Assembly (NCBI GenBank): GCA_934700615.1
Contig: CAKUXR010000017.1
Span: forward strand, 9,917 to 73,916
Source: an uncultured Bacteroidales bacterium
GTDB taxonomy: Bacteria > Bacteroidota > Bacteroidia > Bacteroidales > UBA932
DNA length: 64,000 nt
Direction: 5' to 3'
Shown: positions 8,800 to 17,881 of the stretch, piece after piece
How the letters are laid out: each line of letters begins with the position of its first letter
Position numbering within the stretch: position 1 is the stretch's first letter
The notes under the pieces: model-generated
What the model saw: the letters and a program-made list of their open reading frames with translations, nothing else
Databases searched by the model: none
Told to the model about the DNA's origin: nothing
Translations under genes and position numbers: made by a program

Positions 8800-8837
8800 A
8801 AAATCTGCAGGAGTTCGAGCAACTTTCTGCAGATTTT
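8800..8837 (+). terminator. Stem-loop after the HAD gene
   Basis: A perfect 11-bp inverted repeat, AAAATCTGCAG and CTGCAGATTTT, with a 16-nt loop and T residues at the 3' side. It lies 75 bp after the HAD stop and about 115 bp before radC. It could end the HAD transcript. The loop is longer than usual. Confidence 0.5.
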
Positions 8838-8953
8838 CCAGTTTCATAGGCCTATCTTGCAGCCGGTTACGAGCCTGAAGCGCGCACATGTAAGGATGAA
8901 GGGCACACCCGCAACCGGCATTGACAGACAAAATAACAATCACATAGAAGACC

Positions 8954-9685
8954 ATGAAACTGAAAGAACTGAACATTGATGAAAGGCCTAGGGAAAGGCT
9001 GCTTGCAAAAGGGAGCGCCGCTTTGGGCAATGCCGAGCTGCTGGCGATTCTGCTCCGGACCGGAAGCGGGAAGAAAAACGTGCTGGAAATGTCGCATGAA
9101 CTGCTGGCTGCTGCCGGAAGCCTCACGGAACTGTCCTCCATGTCCATTGACAAGATGCAGACTATCGGAGGCATAGGGGAAAACAAGGCTGCGACCATCA
9201 CGGCGGCATTCGAGCTCGGACGCAGATTCGCGACCGAAGGGTCCCGCCCGCATTGCCGCGCCATCACCAATGCGTCACAGATATTCTCAATGATGCTTCC
9301 TGTCCTGAAAGGAATCGACCATGAAGAATGCTGGATTCTCTACCTGAATCGGGCCAATCATATCCTGTATAAGGAAAAAGTGTCCATCGGGGGACTTTCA
9401 TCCACTACGATAGACACTAATTCTATTCTCCGGAAAGCGATAGAAAAGAAAGCCGACGGTATAATCCTCGTCCATAACCATCCGTCCGGAAATCCACAGC
9501 CCGGGAGGGCTGATGTCGTGGAGACGGAACGGCTCAAGAAAGCGGCTGAGACATTCAGCATCTCAATGCTGGACCACGTGATAATCTCAGATTCCGGCTA
9601 TTACAGTTTCGCGGACCAGATGATCTATGACAGCTCGCAAATAAGTGTTGCTGAGGTACATGACACGACACGCACCTTGGCGTAA
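8954..9685 (+). CDS. radC: RadC-family JAB/MPN protein
   Basis: A 243-residue protein of the RadC (DUF2466) family. Residues 10-90 contain helix-hairpin-helix-like segments (GNAELLAILLRTGSG, then IGGIGENKAATI). Residues 100-225 form the JAB metalloprotease-like domain with the metal motif HNHPSGNPQPGRAD and a preceding Glu. Despite the name, a direct role in DNA repair is not established for the family. Its last 61 bp overlap the 3' end of miaB on the other strand. Confidence 0.93.
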   Translation: MKLKELNIDERPRERLLAKGSAALGNAELLAILLRTGSGKKNVLEMSHELLAAAGSLTELSSMSIDKMQTIGGIGENKAATITAAFELGRRFATEGSRPHCRAITNASQIFSMMLPVLKGIDHEECWILYLNRANHILYKEKVSIGGLSSTTIDTNSILRKAIEKKADGIILVHNHPSGNPQPGRADVVETERLKKAAETFSISMLDHVIISDSGYYSFADQMIYDSSQISVAEVHDTTRTLA

Positions 9686-10992
9686 TCACCTACATTGAAA
9701 ACCTTCACGCCGTCAGCAGGATTCGTTCCGGACGAAAGAAGCGCCGGGAACACGCACATCTTGTTGGTCGTGGTCCTTCCGCAAAGTTCCTCCTGGTTTC
9801 TGCGTGATGTACCCTCGATGAGGACTGTGAACTCCTTGCCCAGATCTCGTGTGTTGCTTTCAAGACTCAGTTCGTTCTGGAGGGAAATGATTTCATTCAG
9901 ACGCCTGGTCTTCTCCTGAAGAGGAATGTCGTCAGGATAGTTGCGTGCGGCAAGAGTTCCGGGTCTCTCGGAGTACTGGAACATATATGCATAGTCATAA
10001 CCCACCTTGCGCATCACATCCAAAGTATCCTGATGGTCCTGCTCCGTTTCACCGCAGAAGCCGGCAATGATGTCCGTAGTGATCGCGCAGTCTGGCATTG
10101 ACTTGCGGATTCTGTCCACTCTCTCGAGATACCACTCGCGGGTGTAGCGGCGGCGCATCTTCTCAAGCATGGCATTGCTTCCGGACTGTACCGGAAGGTG
10201 GATATGACGGCAGATGTTGTCATACTTTGCCATCGTATCTATGACCTTGTCACTGATGTCTTTAGGATGGGATGTGGAGAATCTCACGCGGAGGAGCGGA
10301 CTGATTTCGGCCACCTTGGAAAGAAGGTCCGCGAAGTCGGTGACATCCGAAGCGTCCTCAGGATTCTTCCAGAGGTATGAGTCCACATTCTGGCCGAGGA
10401 GGGTGACCTCCTTGTATCCACGGGAGAAGACATCGCAGGCCTCCCTGACAATCGTGTGAGGGTCACGGCTGCGTTCAGCACCTCTGGTGTAAGGGACTAC
10501 GCAATATGAACAAACATTGTTGCATCCGCGCATGATGGAAATGAAGGCGGACACGCCATTCTTGTCAATGCGGACAGGCTCGATGTCCCCGTATGTTTCC
10601 TCTCTGGAAAGTTCGACATTGATCTGAGGCCTTCCGGGGGCTATCCTGGAAAGAAGGAGCGGAAGAGACCTGTATGAATCAGGACCTGCCACGAAATCGA
10701 CACGTCCGCTTTCCAACAGTTTGTCTTTCAGTCTCTCGGCCATACATCCGACGATACCGGTAACGACGCCTTCACGGACACGTTTCTGACCGTAGAACTG
10801 GTCAATGCGTCCCCAGATACGCTGTTCCGCATTGTCGCGGACCGAACAGGTATTGGCCATGATCACGTCAGCCTCATCCATATTCTCAGTCCTGTCGTAG
10901 CCTGCCTTCTTCAGAATCGAGAAAATCACCTCGGTATCATTGACATTCATCTGACATCCGTAGGTCTCGATATATACTTTCTTGCTTGCCAT
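9625..10992 (-). CDS. miaB: tRNA-2-methylthio-N6-dimethylallyladenosine synthase MiaB
   Basis: A radical-SAM methylthiotransferase that adds the methylthio group to i6A37 in tRNAs reading UNN codons. At 455 residues it has the three N-terminal cluster cysteines (YGCQMN, NTCSVR, GCMAER), the radical-SAM motif CNNVCSYC, the fold segment SGSNAMLEKM, and a C-terminal TRAM domain. These features separate MiaB from RimO and MtaB. The 3' end overlaps radC by 61 bp on the opposite strand. A TATCTTTG -7 element lies upstream at 11108-11115. Confidence 0.95.
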   Translation of the reverse strand: MASKKVYIETYGCQMNVNDTEVIFSILKKAGYDRTENMDEADVIMANTCSVRDNAEQRIWGRIDQFYGQKRVREGVVTGIVGCMAERLKDKLLESGRVDFVAGPDSYRSLPLLLSRIAPGRPQINVELSREETYGDIEPVRIDKNGVSAFISIMRGCNNVCSYCVVPYTRGAERSRDPHTIVREACDVFSRGYKEVTLLGQNVDSYLWKNPEDASDVTDFADLLSKVAEISPLLRVRFSTSHPKDISDKVIDTMAKYDNICRHIHLPVQSGSNAMLEKMRRRYTREWYLERVDRIRKSMPDCAITTDIIAGFCGETEQDHQDTLDVMRKVGYDYAYMFQYSERPGTLAARNYPDDIPLQEKTRRLNEIISLQNELSLESNTRDLGKEFTVLIEGTSRRNQEELCGRTTTNKMCVFPALLSSGTNPADGVKVFNVGDYAKVRVVSCTSATLICELS

Positions 10993-11107
10993 ATTTTTAT
11001 CTGATTTTCCGCAAAATTCAGCGGATTTAAGTCTGTTTGCATTTCACGTACCAGTTTGGCACGCGCCCGGAATGCACTGTGTGGCACATTCCGAACCTTT
11101 TCACCTG

Positions 11108-11115
11108 CAAAGATA
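11108..11115 (-). promoter_or_regulatory. Candidate -7 element upstream of miaB
   Basis: Minus-strand TATCTTTG fits TAnnTTTG. It lies 116 bp from the miaB start, back to back with the plus-strand element at 11137. No good -33 box is seen. Confidence 0.38.
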
Positions 11116-11136
11116 TGACTTTTATTATTTTTTCAC

Positions 11137-11144
11137 TACTTTTG
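11137..11144 (+). promoter_or_regulatory. Candidate -7 element of the lipoprotein-SPOR-rpoN operon
   Basis: TACTTTTG fits TAnnTTTG. Nineteen bases upstream is TATG, one base off TTTG. It lies 57 bp before the ATG at 11201 and rules out the much longer open frame that begins at 10982. Confidence 0.5.
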
Positions 11145-11200
11145 TAAGTCAAGTCTATCGGCAAAAAGGTATGGCTCGGCAGACAAAAGGATTATTGGAA

Positions 11201-11656
11201 ATGAAAAGATTCATATTGACAACATTGACAGTCATCATGACTGTATGCCTCGCAGGTTGCGGAAAAATCAAGGATATCTCGATAACTTCTTGCGACATCG
11301 TATCCATATCACCTTCAGGGCTGAGAAGCCTGAACGGGGTGTTTCTGGTAGGAATCCATAATCCGGTGTTCAAATTTGCCGTTTCCGACATTCAGGGAAC
11401 AGTTTACCATCAGGGCACGGCCATCATTGACTTTACCGCCAACGGATTTGAGGTGCCGAAAAAGTCTGACGACAAGCACCGCATTTCGGGAATTGCGGAA
11501 CTGAGGCCGGAGATTTCGCTTTTTTCGGCATTGGCGCTTCTGAAGGATCTGAACGCGGAGTCATATACGGTGGACGTATCGGCGAAGGTCAAGGCCGAAG
11601 GTGTAAAGATGACCATATCCAGGAAGGGAATGCCGCTGAGTACCCTGATGGAATAA
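11201..11656 (+). CDS. LEA14-like lipoprotein
   Basis: A 151-residue lipoprotein with the lipobox CLAGC. The rest resembles the LEA type 2 / WHy beta-sandwich: a central VGIHNPVFKFAVSDIQGTVY strand pair with the family's Asn-Pro, and a final TVDVSAKVKAEGV strand. Such small envelope proteins are common in Bacteroidetes and have no defined role. The start is taken at MKRFIL because the signal peptide begins there. It is the first gene of a tight operon with a SPOR protein (18-bp gap) and rpoN. Confidence 0.65.
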   Translation: MKRFILTTLTVIMTVCLAGCGKIKDISITSCDIVSISPSGLRSLNGVFLVGIHNPVFKFAVSDIQGTVYHQGTAIIDFTANGFEVPKKSDDKHRISGIAELRPEISLFSALALLKDLNAESYTVDVSAKVKAEGVKMTISRKGMPLSTLME

Positions 11657-11674
11657 TTATTAAAGACATTGACA

Positions 11675-12247
11675 ATGAAAAAGTTAGCAATTCTCATAAT
11701 AGCATTGATGCTTCCCGTCCTCTCATGGGGGCAGGATTATGATTCAGGCATGGCCCAGGCGGATTCTGTCGTTTACCGTCAGGCTGCCGCAATGGATTCC
11801 ACACTCGTCGGAAAGTCGATTTTCGGACTGCTCTCCAATCATCCGTACGGAGAGGGCGATGTGAAAATCCATCAGTCACAGAGCATTGTCAATGCCATGA
11901 AGCTGCAGATTGCGTCCAACAGTTCCAGGAAACTTACAGGATACAGGGTCCGCATCTTCTTCGACAACAGCAAGACTGCCAGAAATGCTTCCGAGAATGT
12001 CATGAAGATTTTCAAGGCTACATATCCCGGAATTCCTGCATACAGAAATTATCAGAATCCGTTTTTCAGAGTTGTCGTGGGTGATTTCAGGACAAAGTCC
12101 GAAGCGATGGAGTTCCTGCAGAAGATCAAATCCACATACACGTCGGCTCTGGTGGTAAAGGAGGGAATAAACTTCCCTGCCGTGGATAAAGAGCACAATT
12201 ATGTGACCGACACCGTAACAGTTTATAGACCAGTCGCTAATCTCTAG
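11675..12247 (+). CDS. SPOR-domain secreted protein
   Basis: A 190-residue protein with a Sec signal peptide (MKKLAILIIALMLPVLSWGQ). The C-terminal half carries a SPOR domain (GYRVRIFFDNSKTAR, then a second repeat YQNPFFRVVVGDFRTKSEA). SPOR domains bind glycan strands stripped of stem peptides at division sites, so a periplasmic peptidoglycan role is likely. ATG at 11675 is preferred over a TTG two codons upstream. That TTG belongs to the CATTGAC heptamer that directly precedes the start. The gene is followed 5 bp later by rpoN. Confidence 0.85.
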   Translation: MKKLAILIIALMLPVLSWGQDYDSGMAQADSVVYRQAAAMDSTLVGKSIFGLLSNHPYGEGDVKIHQSQSIVNAMKLQIASNSSRKLTGYRVRIFFDNSKTARNASENVMKIFKATYPGIPAYRNYQNPFFRVVVGDFRTKSEAMEFLQKIKSTYTSALVVKEGINFPAVDKEHNYVTDTVTVYRPVANL

Positions 12248-12252
12248 ACAAT

Positions 12253-13668
12253 ATGCTCAAACAGGAAATCGCATTAAAGCAGACGCAGAAGCTCTCCCCT
12301 CTCCAGATCCAGACCATCAAGCTCATTGAGCTTCCGGTCCAGGAACTTGAGCAGAGAGTCCGCAAGGAACTGGAAGAGAATCCGGTTCTGGATGACAGCG
12401 CCCCGGAGAGCAAGGAGGAGGACGGAGATGAGCAGCCAAGAGAGGTCTCTCTTTCTGAACTGAAGGATGATGATTCCATTCCGGAATATAAACTGCATGT
12501 GAACAACTACGGCAAGGACGAGAGGCCGCAGTACAACACCTTTTCCGTCAAAGAGAGTTTCACGCAGAGCCTCATGGACCAGCTTGGATTCAGGGACCTG
12601 ACTGAGCATCAGCATGATATAGCCGCTTTCATAATCGGCAGTCTGGACGATGACGGGTACCTCAGAAGAGACATTGACAGTCTCGTGGACGACCTGGCTT
12701 TCCGCATGAACATCACCACCACAAGTGAGGAAGTGCTGAAGATGCTCCATATCATCCAGCAGTTCGACCCGGCGGGAATCGGCGCACGCGACCTGAAGGA
12801 GTGTCTCCTGATTCAGCTGAAAGGGCTTAAACAGACCCAGGATGTTGTCAATGCCGAAAGGATTCTTTCCGATTATTTCCAGGAGTTCTCCAACAAGCAT
12901 TTCCAGAAGATAATGACGAAACTGAGCCTTTCGCAGGACGAGATGAAGGCGGCGATGAGCAAGATCACGAAGCTGAATCCGTCCCCGGGAGGACAGATTG
13001 ACGATTCGTATAATGACCAGGCCCAGCAGATTGTGCCGGATTTCATCCTTACGATGGAAAACGGAGAGCTGCAGTTGTCAATGCCGAGGTTCTCGATTCC
13101 TGAAATCAGGATAAACAAGAATTACGCACAGCTTCTTATGGATGCAGCCCAGTCATCTGAGCGACAGAAGAAGGAGGCCGCCACTTTCGTAAAGCAGAAA
13201 ATGGACTCGGCAAAGTGGTTCGTGGAGGCATTGAAACAGAGACACAATACTCTTCTGAGCACGATGCAGGCCATAGTGGATTATCAGCATGACTATTTCA
13301 TGGATGGAGACGAGGCACATCTCAAGCCTATGGTCCTGAAGGACATAGCAGCCAAGACGGGCTTCGACATATCCACCATTTCACGTGTCGTGAACAGCAA
13401 GTATATCGAAACTCATTTCGGCATCTTCCCGCTGAAATACTTCTTCTCGGAAGGTCTTGAGAATCAGCATGGTGAAGAGGTTTCCACGAGGGAACTCAAG
13501 AAGGTCCTGCAGGAATGTGTGGACAATGAGGACAAGCAGAAGCCGCTTACTGACGACGAACTTGTCACAATCATGAATGAGAAAGGTTACAAGGTCGCCC
13601 GAAGGACTATCGCAAAGTACAGGGACCAGCTCGGCATCCCTAAGGCGCGCCTCAGGAAAGAGCTGTAA
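12253..13668 (+). CDS. rpoN: RNA polymerase sigma-54 factor
   Basis: A 471-residue sigma-54. Region I starts with LKQEIALKQTQKLSPLQIQ, which contacts enhancer-binding activators. An acidic region II follows (residues 45-80), then the core-binding domain. The C-terminus has a helix-turn-helix (MVLKDIAAKTGFDISTISR) and the RpoN box ARRTIAKYR that reads the -24 promoter element. It lies 5 bp after the SPOR gene. No NtrC-type activator is found in this window, so its regulon is not visible here. Confidence 0.96.
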   Translation: MLKQEIALKQTQKLSPLQIQTIKLIELPVQELEQRVRKELEENPVLDDSAPESKEEDGDEQPREVSLSELKDDDSIPEYKLHVNNYGKDERPQYNTFSVKESFTQSLMDQLGFRDLTEHQHDIAAFIIGSLDDDGYLRRDIDSLVDDLAFRMNITTTSEEVLKMLHIIQQFDPAGIGARDLKECLLIQLKGLKQTQDVVNAERILSDYFQEFSNKHFQKIMTKLSLSQDEMKAAMSKITKLNPSPGGQIDDSYNDQAQQIVPDFILTMENGELQLSMPRFSIPEIRINKNYAQLLMDAAQSSERQKKEAATFVKQKMDSAKWFVEALKQRHNTLLSTMQAIVDYQHDYFMDGDEAHLKPMVLKDIAAKTGFDISTISRVVNSKYIETHFGIFPLKYFFSEGLENQHGEEVSTRELKKVLQECVDNEDKQKPLTDDELVTIMNEKGYKVARRTIAKYRDQLGIPKARLRKEL

Positions 13669-13776
13669 GTTCCGTTCACTGTCATTGACATACGGCATTA
13701 TAATTGTGAAAACATCGCTCCGGTGCGTTCACGTCGCACATATAACGTTTAAATAGTACTAAAACATAATCTTGTC

Positions 13777-15276
13777 ATGGAACAGAAATATATCCTGGCG
13801 CTTGACCAGGGAACAAGTTCATCCAGAGCAATCGTCTTCGACCATGAAGGCCGCATCTGCGCCACTGCTCAGAAAGAGTTTCCACAGCATTTTCCTAAAC
13901 CGGGTTGGGTGGAGCATGACCCCAAGGACATCTGGTCTTCGGAGGCATCTGTGATTGCCGAAGCCATTACCGCATTGGGCATCAACGGATTGAACATCGC
14001 GGGAATCGGCATTACGAACCAGCGAGAGACTACTATAGTTTGGGATGCAGAGACCGGAGAGCCTGTGTATAATGCCATTGTCTGGCAGGACAGAAGGACT
14101 TCCGAGTACTGCGACAGCCTGAAGGAACAGAACCTCACCGGATTCATCAGGGAAAAGACCGGCCTTATCATTGATGCATATTTCAGCGCGACCAAAATCC
14201 GTTGGATTCTGGAGAACGTTCCGGGAGCGAGAGCCAGGGCCGAAGCCGGAAAACTGCGTTTCGGAACCGTCGATACATGGCTCCTGTGGAACCTCACCCG
14301 CGGCGAGTGCCACATGACCGATGTCAGCAACGCATCCAGGACAATGCTTTTCAATATCCATACTCTCAAATGGGATGAGGACCTCATGAAGCTTTTCGGG
14401 ATTCCTATGTCAATGTTGCCTGAAGTCCATTCATCTTCAGAGATTTACGGATATACCAAGACTACGATTTTCGCGCACAAGGTTCCGGTTGCGGGCATAG
14501 CGGGAGACCAGCAGGCCGCACTTTTCGGCCAGATGTGCACGACACCAGGCTCGGTCAAGAACACCTACGGCACGGGATGTTTCCTTCTCATGAACAGCGG
14601 CACGAAGCCGATCACGTCATCGCACAATCTGCTCACTACCATCGCATGGAAAATCGGAGATACGGTCAATTATGCACTTGAGGGCAGCATCTTCGTGGGA
14701 GGCTCTGTAGTCCAATGGCTTAGGGACGGTCTAGGCATCATAAAGTCTTCTTCGGAAATCGAAAGTCTGGCCATGACGGTTCCCGACAACGGAGGAGTCT
14801 ATTTCGTACCTGCATTGACAGGTCTCGGTGCTCCTTATTGGGACCAGTATGCGAAGGGCACCATCTGCGGCCTGACACGAGGCACGACGGCAGCGCATAT
14901 CGCACGCGCGGCGCTCGAGGGTATCGCTTTCGAGACAATGGATATTGTCAATGCCATGGAGCATGATGCGGGCATAAAGCTGGCCGAGCTCAAGGTCGAT
15001 GGCGGCGCTTCGAGAAACAACCTGATGATGCAGTTCCAGGCCGACATTCTCGGAACAAAGGTCATCCGTCCTAAGGTTACGGAGACTACTGCAATGGGAG
15101 CATGTTATCTTGCCGGTCTTGCAACGGGATATTGGGATTCCCTGGACGACATCAAGCGCCAATGGAATGCCGACAAGGTGTTCGAGCCTCTCGCTCCGGC
15201 TGAAAAGGTATTGAAACTGAAAGAGGGTTGGGCCAATGCCATCGGCAGGACTCTGACTGAAGATTCTAAACATTAA
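13777..15276 (+). CDS. glpK: Glycerol kinase
   Basis: FGGY-family kinase that converts glycerol to sn-glycerol-3-phosphate with ATP. It has 499 residues, the standard length. The N-terminal ATPase loop LALDQGTSSSRA, the glycerol-binding GITNQRET and WQDRR segments, the VDTWLLWNLT segment, and the C-terminal VDGGASRNNLMMQFQAD signature are all intact. It is followed 12 bp later by glpF. Together they take in and trap glycerol. The two glycerophosphodiesterases further along could supply the glycerol or glycerol-3-phosphate (inference). Confidence 0.97.
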   Translation: MEQKYILALDQGTSSSRAIVFDHEGRICATAQKEFPQHFPKPGWVEHDPKDIWSSEASVIAEAITALGINGLNIAGIGITNQRETTIVWDAETGEPVYNAIVWQDRRTSEYCDSLKEQNLTGFIREKTGLIIDAYFSATKIRWILENVPGARARAEAGKLRFGTVDTWLLWNLTRGECHMTDVSNASRTMLFNIHTLKWDEDLMKLFGIPMSMLPEVHSSSEIYGYTKTTIFAHKVPVAGIAGDQQAALFGQMCTTPGSVKNTYGTGCFLLMNSGTKPITSSHNLLTTIAWKIGDTVNYALEGSIFVGGSVVQWLRDGLGIIKSSSEIESLAMTVPDNGGVYFVPALTGLGAPYWDQYAKGTICGLTRGTTAAHIARAALEGIAFETMDIVNAMEHDAGIKLAELKVDGGASRNNLMMQFQADILGTKVIRPKVTETTAMGACYLAGLATGYWDSLDDIKRQWNADKVFEPLAPAEKVLKLKEGWANAIGRTLTEDSKH

Positions 15277-15288
15277 ATCATTGACAAT

Positions 15289-16041
15289 ATGGAAATTACA
15301 CTATTCACCAAGTGCATTTTCGAGTTTCTCGGAACACTTGTCCTGGTTCTCATGGGAGATGGTGTCTGCGCGGCATGCACCCTCGAAAAGTCTAAGGCCA
15401 AAGGGGCCGGCTGGGTCGTGATATCATTGGCCTGGGGTTTTGCGGTCATGTGCGGTGTCTTCATCGCCGGTCCGTATTCCGGCGCGCATCTGAATCCGGC
15501 CGTCACTCTCGGCCTCGCCATAGCAGGCGGTTTCGCATGGGATGCCGTCCTTCCGTATATCGCAGCCCAGATGCTGGGCGGTTTTGTCGGAGCCCTGCTG
15601 GTCTATGTTTTCTATTATGATCATTACAAGGCCTCTTCTCAGAATCCTGACGGCATGCTCGGGACATTCTGCACCATGCCGGCCATCGATCACAAGAGCA
15701 TCAATTTCCTCAGCGAGCTGATTGCAACTTTCATATTGGTTTTCTGCATCATGGCTCTGGGCACGTCAGGCAATACGGCCTCATTTGAAGGCAGCACCAT
15801 TTCAGTAGGCGGTATCGGAGCGTTCCCTGTGACCTGTCTGATTATGGCTCTGGGCATGTCGCTGGGCGGTACTACCGGATACGCCATGAATCCTGCCAGG
15901 GACCTTTCTCCACGCATCGCCCATGCCATCCTTCCGATTAAGGGCAAACGTGACAGCGGCTGGGGATACAGCTGGGTTCCAGTACTTGGTCCTCTCGCAG
16001 GAGCAGCCTGTGCAGCAGGACTTTACCTTCTGGTTTACTAA
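15289..16041 (+). CDS. glpF: Glycerol uptake facilitator (aquaglyceroporin)
   Basis: A 250-residue inner-membrane channel of the MIP family. Six transmembrane stretches are visible, with the two pore NPA motifs HLNPAVTL (about residue 68) and MNPARDLSPR (about residue 203). The Asp after the second NPA (NPARD) is the marker that favours glycerol over water. It sits directly behind glpK and is likely co-transcribed with it. CATTGAC falls in the 12-bp gap just before the start codon. Confidence 0.94.
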   Translation: MEITLFTKCIFEFLGTLVLVLMGDGVCAACTLEKSKAKGAGWVVISLAWGFAVMCGVFIAGPYSGAHLNPAVTLGLAIAGGFAWDAVLPYIAAQMLGGFVGALLVYVFYYDHYKASSQNPDGMLGTFCTMPAIDHKSINFLSELIATFILVFCIMALGTSGNTASFEGSTISVGGIGAFPVTCLIMALGMSLGGTTGYAMNPARDLSPRIAHAILPIKGKRDSGWGYSWVPVLGPLAGAACAAGLYLLVY

Positions 16042-16067
16042 CAGGTGGACATACGAAAACAGACAGT

Positions 16068-16076
16068 AGGAGGAGG
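16068..16076 (+). promoter_or_regulatory. Shine-Dalgarno-like purine tract before the DUF6377 gene
   Basis: AGGAGGAGG lies 12 bp before the ATG at 16089. Few other genes in the window have such a tract, as expected for Bacteroidetes. The spacing is long, so its use in translation is uncertain. Confidence 0.35.
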
Positions 16077-16088
16077 ACATAAAGCGGA

Positions 16089-17648
16089 ATGACAATTATC
16101 ACCCTTTTGATTTCTTTGTTGACCGTCAGTTCGGCGGTCAAGCCTCTTACACCGGATAACCAGACCTTGCTGAATGAACTTGTCAACAAGTTCGACAGTC
16201 TGGAGGTCTATGAGAACCGCAAAATAGCGGAAATCGGAAGGAAGAAGGATGCGTGCGAAAAGCTTGAGGGACGCGAACAGATGGAAGCGTGGCTGGATGT
16301 GGCATATGATTACAGCTACTTCGATTCCGACTCCACTATCGCGACCCTTGAGCATGTCGAGAAATTGGCATCGGACGCATCCGACAATTATATGGCTGTC
16401 AAGACGGCTGTCCGTATCTCTCGAATTTTGACAACTCTCGGATACTATAAGGAGAGCAGTGACATAATCGAATCCATAGACAGAAAATCCATCCCCAAGA
16501 CACTCCTTTTCGAGTATTTCGAGGCCAAGGAGTTTCTCTGTTATGAGCTTTTCCACGTTGACGGTTCACGCCTCGAATTTCAGGACATGTATGAGGGGCA
16601 GTACCGATCATATATGGATTCGGTCATTTTCTACGCACCGGAGAATTCTGAATACGGGCTGCGCTCACGGGAAAAGAAAGATCTGATGCTCAATGACTAT
16701 GAACATGCAATGCTGTGCAACCGCAAACGAATGGAACTTGCACCGAAAGGATCCATAGCCGAGTCGTTCGTCTTCTACGAAAGGAATATTATATATGAGA
16801 AAATGGGCGGGCATGATGCAGAACGGCTGTATTGTCTTTTGAGTGCGGCTATCATTGACCTGGAAAACTCCAATCAGGATGTCGCAGCATTCACCAGGAT
16901 TGCATATATGCTGCGAAACTCCGTGGATGCGAGGATTCTTGACAAGTTTTCCGACTATTCCTACACTTCGATGCTCAAGTTCCGCTCCAGGACACGAAGG
17001 ATTTTGGGAATGGACGTTATTGTAGAGACGGACAGGCTGCTGCGCCAGCAGATTTTGAAGCAAAAAAGACAACTTACACTGAGTCTGCTGCTCCTTTCTG
17101 CCCTTGCAATGATTCTTGCCGCAGTCTTGTGCTATACGGTTGTACTCATAAGGAAAGGCAGAATTCTTACTCTCCGACTGGAGCGTTCCAACCGGATTTC
17201 CAACGGGTACATAGCCAGTTTCTTCCAGCTCTATTCCTCCTACATCAACCGTCTCCTCGCTTTCCGCGGTCGCATAAACACCAGCCTCAGGCGCGGCGAC
17301 ACCGACTATGTAATCGAGCTTACTAATCCGTCCCGCGACATAACAAATGAAGAGCTCAGACATATGTACGACAGTTTCGATTCAGCATTTCTCGACATAT
17401 TTCCGACTTTCGTGGAAGACTTCAACTCCCTTTTGAAACCGGAGTGCCACATAGTGCTCAAGGATAGCGAGAAACTTAACACGGAGCTAAGGATATTTGC
17501 AATGATAAAGCTCGGGGTCACCGAAAGCGCAAGGATTTCTGAACTTTTGCACTACTCCATAAAGACTGTCTATAACAAACGGTCCGGCATAAATCCGAAG
17601 CTCGCCATACCGAAAGAAAAGTTCGAAAAAATGCTCAAAGAATTGTAA
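16089..17648 (+). CDS. DUF6377-type membrane-bound transcription regulator
   Basis: A 519-residue sensor-regulator. It begins with a short signal segment. Residues 20-330 form a helical, TPR-like periplasmic region. One membrane helix lies around 332-355 (SLLLLSALAMILAAVLCYTVVL). A cytoplasmic part ends in a LuxR-like helix-turn-helix (TELRIFAMIKLGV then ISELLHYSIKTVYNKRSG). This layout is the DUF6377 type often placed beside Bacteroidetes polysaccharide loci. It lies between glpKF and the GDPD-SusCD operon, all in one direction. It could control either; position favours the operon at 17.9 kb, whose SusC lacks an STN domain and so needs another regulator. The ligand is unknown. Confidence 0.8.
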   Translation: MTIITLLISLLTVSSAVKPLTPDNQTLLNELVNKFDSLEVYENRKIAEIGRKKDACEKLEGREQMEAWLDVAYDYSYFDSDSTIATLEHVEKLASDASDNYMAVKTAVRISRILTTLGYYKESSDIIESIDRKSIPKTLLFEYFEAKEFLCYELFHVDGSRLEFQDMYEGQYRSYMDSVIFYAPENSEYGLRSREKKDLMLNDYEHAMLCNRKRMELAPKGSIAESFVFYERNIIYEKMGGHDAERLYCLLSAAIIDLENSNQDVAAFTRIAYMLRNSVDARILDKFSDYSYTSMLKFRSRTRRILGMDVIVETDRLLRQQILKQKRQLTLSLLLLSALAMILAAVLCYTVVLIRKGRILTLRLERSNRISNGYIASFFQLYSSYINRLLAFRGRINTSLRRGDTDYVIELTNPSRDITNEELRHMYDSFDSAFLDIFPTFVEDFNSLLKPECHIVLKDSEKLNTELRIFAMIKLGVTESARISELLHYSIKTVYNKRSGINPKLAIPKEKFEKMLKEL

Positions 17649-17676
17649 AAATCTCTAAAAAATGACAAAAATACAT

Positions 17677-17707
17677 TTCCCTGGTTCGATTTGTTCGAAT
17701 CAGGGAA
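17677..17707. promoter_or_regulatory. Palindrome between the DUF6377 gene and the GDPD operon
   Basis: A 13-bp inverted repeat (TTCCCTGGTTCGA and its complement, one G-T pair) around a 5-base centre. Part of one arm recurs at 17732-17739 (ATTTCCCTA against ATTTCCCTG). It lies about 100 bp before the -7 element of the next operon and has no T-run after it. It may be an operator for the DUF6377 regulator or a terminator-like hairpin of that gene. Confidence 0.45.
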
Positions 17708-17807
17708 TATTTTGATATTCAATGAAATAACATTTCCCTAGACCTGTTTGGATTTCCTTTGCAAGAATTGCGGCGGAAAAGTTGGAATAATGTATCGATT
17801 TAGTTTA

Positions 17808-17815
17808 TACTTTTG
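17808..17815 (+). promoter_or_regulatory. Candidate -7 element of the GDPD-SusCD operon
   Basis: TACTTTTG fits TAnnTTTG and is followed by GCGG. It lies 67 bp before the ATG at 17882. A TTGG at 17782 is a few bases too far for a standard -33 box, as might be expected for an activator-dependent promoter. Confidence 0.48.
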
Positions 17816-17881
17816 CGGCGTGCACAAATCATGGGACAAGCCGGATACTCCGGAATTTCCAACCAGAAAAACTAATAAACA

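Noticed and set aside
10982..11200. Long N-terminal extension of the LEA-like lipoprotein
   Set aside because: A lipoprotein signal peptide starts at 11201, and the -7 promoter element at 11137 lies inside the extension.
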